Assembly (NCBI GenBank): GCA_011389765.1 | Contig: JAABTT010000028.1 | Span: 1 to 38,927, forward strand | Source of the DNA: Desulfohalobiaceae bacterium S24 | GTDB lineage: Bacteria > Desulfobacterota > Desulfovibrionia > Desulfovibrionales > Desulfothermaceae | Reading direction: 5' to 3' | Length of the DNA stretch: 38,927 nt | Shown here: piece by piece, positions 36,940 to 38,927 of the stretch | Layout of the letters: every line of letters begins with the position of its first letter | Numbering within the stretch: the first letter of the stretch is position 1 | The notes under the pieces: model-generated | What the model was told of the DNA's origin: nothing | The model's input: the letters and a program-made list of their open reading frames with translations, nothing else | Databases searched by the model: none | Program-made: the position numbers and the translations under genes

Positions 36940-38037
36940 ATGAAAAAGATCAAGCGAAAGCAGTTGGGGGCGCTTCTTGGAGCCGGTTTGGCCCTGATGG
37001 TGCTGTTCGGAATGGGATCCCAGGCTCTTGCCAAAAATGTGCTTCTGAAAGTGCCCACTTCGGTGCCTTTTGTTGTTCCTGTGCTGGGCGAGGATGTGAT
37101 TGGGTATTTGGCTGAAACAATCAACAATACCAGCCAGGGGAGCCTCAAAGTTAAATTGTACGAACCCGGGAAGCTCGTTCCTCCCTTAGAAGTCCTGGAT
37201 GCTGTGAGCAGCGGGAAGACAAACGCGGGATATACCGCTGCTTTTTATTATGCAGGGAAAAATCCGGCGAGCGTTCTTTTCAGTTCCTTCCCCTTCGGTC
37301 CCGAGCCTGCTGAATATATTGCCTGGTATTACTATGGCAACGGCATGAAGCTCTACCAGGAGATGTATGATCACTATGGGTATAATGTAAAGGTGTTCCC
37401 GGCGGGGATTATCAGTGCTGAAACATCCGGATGGTTCAATGAGCCTATCAACTCAGTAGAAGACCTTGAAGGAATTAAGATGCGTATTTCCGGCATTGGT
37501 GGGAAAGTAATGAGCAAACTGGGTGTTTCCGTCACCATGCTGCCTGCCGGTGAAATATTTCAAGCCCTGGAAAAAGGCCTGATTGATGCGACTGAATTTT
37601 CGCAGCCGGTTTGTGATGCTCCAATGGGGTTTTACAAGGTTGCCAAGTACAACTATTACCCGGGATGGCACCAGCCTTCCACTGTCCAGGAACTCCTTAT
37701 AAACAAGGATACCTGGAATGAACTTGATGACAGCCAGAAAAATATTATTGAGACTGCCTGCATGGCTGCAACGCTCAAATCACTGGCTCTCAGTGAAGGG
37801 ATGCAGGGTGAGGTGATTCGGGAAAACGCTGAAAAACATGGCGTAAAAAATATGTACTGGTCCGATGAGATTCTGTCCACCTTTCATGAGACCTGGCTTG
37901 AAGTGGCCAAAGAGGAAGCAGCTGCCGATCCAATGTTTAAAAAAACCTGGGAGGATTTACAGCAGTTCAGAGAGGAATACAGCAAATGGAGCGCCGTGGG
38001 CTTTTTGCCTCGTCCGGAACCGCCGAAGAATAAATAG
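36940..38037 (+). CDS. dctP: TRAP transporter substrate-binding protein, 2-oxo-acid-type DctP
   Basis: A 365-residue periplasmic binding protein. The signal peptide is clear (LLGAGLALMVLFGMGSQALA, cleavage about residue 31). The DctP signature follows: NEPINSVEDLEGIKMRI with Arg182, the conserved carboxylate-binding arginine, then AGEIFQALEKGLIDATEF. The stretch GFYKVAKYNYYPGWHQPSTV resembles TakP-like proteins, which bind 2-oxo monocarboxylates, more than C4-dicarboxylate binders. AAGGAGAG precedes ATG 36940. The 149-base gap after the unknown gene has no strong terminator, so the cluster is probably one operon. Confidence 0.92.
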   Translation: MKKIKRKQLGALLGAGLALMVLFGMGSQALAKNVLLKVPTSVPFVVPVLGEDVIGYLAETINNTSQGSLKVKLYEPGKLVPPLEVLDAVSSGKTNAGYTAAFYYAGKNPASVLFSSFPFGPEPAEYIAWYYYGNGMKLYQEMYDHYGYNVKVFPAGIISAETSGWFNEPINSVEDLEGIKMRISGIGGKVMSKLGVSVTMLPAGEIFQALEKGLIDATEFSQPVCDAPMGFYKVAKYNYYPGWHQPSTVQELLINKDTWNELDDSQKNIIETACMAATLKSLALSEGMQGEVIRENAEKHGVKNMYWSDEILSTFHETWLEVAKEEAAADPMFKKTWEDLQQFREEYSKWSAVGFLPRPEPPKNK

Positions 38038-38044
38038 TTTTTTT

Positions 38045-38076
38045 AGCAGCCGGCCTGCTTCACAGGGCCGGCTGCT
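38045..38076 (+). other. Intercistronic hairpin between dctP and dctQ
   Basis: An 11-bp perfect stem (38045-38055 with 38066-38076) with a 10-base loop follows the dctP stop by 7 bases. A T-run precedes rather than follows it on the plus strand. Such stems often protect the upstream binding-protein mRNA from 3' exonucleases and keep it more abundant than the permease message. Confidence 0.65.
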
Positions 38077-38166
38077 TCGCGTTGAGAAATTGGTATCCAA
38101 TCCTCGGGCCGTGCCAGGCTCTCGGAAAATTGAAATCAAACAGCTCAGGCCTCGGAGGGAAAAGCG

Positions 38167-38718
38167 ATGGTGAATCAATCATCCGAGCTGACCGGTCAAG
38201 ACGGCATCTTGCTCAAAGCTGCACATATAACGGATAAATTTATCATTGGGATTGGAAAGACAGTCGCCTGGTTCAACGTCGTCTTGATTGCAGTCATTTT
38301 GATACAGGTGATCCTGCGCTATGTCTTTTCCTATGCTTCTGTCGCCCTGGAAGAATTGCAGTGGCACCTGTACGCGGTATGCATTATGTTTGGACTGTCC
38401 TATGCCTTAACAAACAATGTGCATGTAAGGCTGGACTTGTTGTATGGCCGCTTCAGCCGTACGAGCAGGGAGATTATTGAAATAGTTGGACTGATCGTTC
38501 TGGTGCTGCCGTGGTGCTATGTTGTCATAACGCACGGCATGGATTTTGTCGCTTCTTCATGGCGGGTGAAGGAAGCATCGAATTCGCCCAGCGGTCTTTG
38601 CTGTTATTACATTATCAAATCAGTCCTCCCTCTGAGTTTTTTCCTGCTTTTTCTCGCCGCCCTTGCCCGCATCACGCATTCGGCCCTTTCTCTTTTCTCT
38701 AGAAAGGGAGGGAAATGA
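38167..38718 (+). CDS. dctQ: TRAP transporter small permease (DctQ)
   Basis: A 183-residue membrane protein with four transmembrane segments (about 33-55, 70-86, 104-124 and 146-172). It has the DctQ motif region VALEELQWHLYAVCIMFGLSYAL and a VHVRLDLLYGRFS loop typical of the family. It links the binding protein to the large permease in a sodium-coupled TRAP system. Its stop overlaps the dctM start (ATGA), indicating coupled translation. Confidence 0.92.
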   Translation: MVNQSSELTGQDGILLKAAHITDKFIIGIGKTVAWFNVVLIAVILIQVILRYVFSYASVALEELQWHLYAVCIMFGLSYALTNNVHVRLDLLYGRFSRTSREIIEIVGLIVLVLPWCYVVITHGMDFVASSWRVKEASNSPSGLCCYYIIKSVLPLSFFLLFLAALARITHSALSLFSRKGGK

Positions 38719-38927
38719 TTATGGATCCGAACACTGTTCTGGTTATCGCCATGATGGGAACCTTTATAGCGCTTTTGTTTACCGGCTTTCCCATCGCTTT
38801 GGTTTTGGGCGGAGTGGCCATGATTTTCACCTTGATTGGCTTTCTCTCGGATATGTATCTGGGCACCATGACCGGCTTGGACTTTATGGCTATAGGCATG
38901 GTAGTCAACCGTATCTTTGCCATTATG
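38715..38927 (+). CDS. dctM: TRAP transporter large permease (DctM), partial at window end
   Basis: The first 71 residues of a DctM-type permease: an N-terminal helix (VLVIAMMGTFIALLFTGFPI), the conserved GFPIALVLGG turn, and the following segment ending in MVVNRIFAIM. The usual protein is about 430 residues, so roughly five sixths lies beyond the window. The start ATG 38715 overlaps the dctQ stop; GGGAGG is just upstream. It is the channel-forming subunit of the same TRAP system. Confidence 0.92.
   Translation, partial: MIMDPNTVLVIAMMGTFIALLFTGFPIALVLGGVAMIFTLIGFLSDMYLGTMTGLDFMAIGMVVNRIFAIM

Overview
The window (38.9 kb, moderately GC-rich) most resembles a chromosomal segment of an anaerobic Desulfobacterota (sulfate-reducer-like) bacterium. 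The strongest clue is a lactate/glycolate oxidation block: a one-chain pyruvate:ferredoxin oxidoreductase, a fused LutB-LutA protein, LutC and GlcDEF. This is close in content to the organic-acid oxidation region known from Desulfovibrio. No rRNA, tRNA, CRISPR array or intact insertion sequence was seen.

Layout. (1) 1-0.7 kb: OmpA-like lipoprotein. (2) 0.9-7.8 kb: a LysR regulator followed on the same strand by a ThDP enzyme, a GidA-like flavoprotein with a Cys cluster, a CaCA-type antiporter and a solute permease. This is a coherent catabolic or transport cluster whose substrate I cannot name. (3) 7.85-19.1 kb: an accessory and decay zone. It holds small genes (TrmO-like, cupin, DUF2141, YrhK, SEC-C), a four-gene sulfur module (periplasmic rhodanese, two half-size YeeE/YedE proteins, lipoprotein), intact MazEF and Phd-VapC toxin-antitoxin pairs, an EamA transporter, and broken genes: a toxin/antitoxin chimera, a 3-hydroxyisobutyrate dehydrogenase with an internal deletion and frameshift, and a 5'-truncated alkaline phosphatase. 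(4) 19.3-31.8 kb: lactate/glycolate oxidation. lutC, lutBA and nifJ run leftward; glcD, glcE, glcF and a catalase run rightward from a shared divergent region at about 25.9-26.15 kb. (5) 32.0-34.3 kb: a methyltransferase and an aminotransferase, leftward. (6) 34.6 kb to the end: a PanB-like enzyme, an unrecognised 417-residue protein and a TRAP transporter (DctP, DctQ, start of DctM) in one rightward unit.

How the genes work together. LutC/LutBA and GlcDEF would oxidise L-lactate and D-lactate or glycolate; the pyruvate formed from lactate feeds NifJ. The nifJ and glcD promoters share an identical 12-bp motif just past the -10, suggesting one regulator. The right-hand cluster pairs a binding protein resembling 2-oxo-acid binders with a PanB-fold enzyme that acts on 2-oxo acids, plus an unknown partner. 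This is the best candidate here for an undescribed pathway. A 17-bp perfect palindrome overlaps its likely promoter.

Starts were chosen by Shine-Dalgarno position and often differ from the longest reading frame. Functions rest on motif and family recognition by eye; no database search was run.
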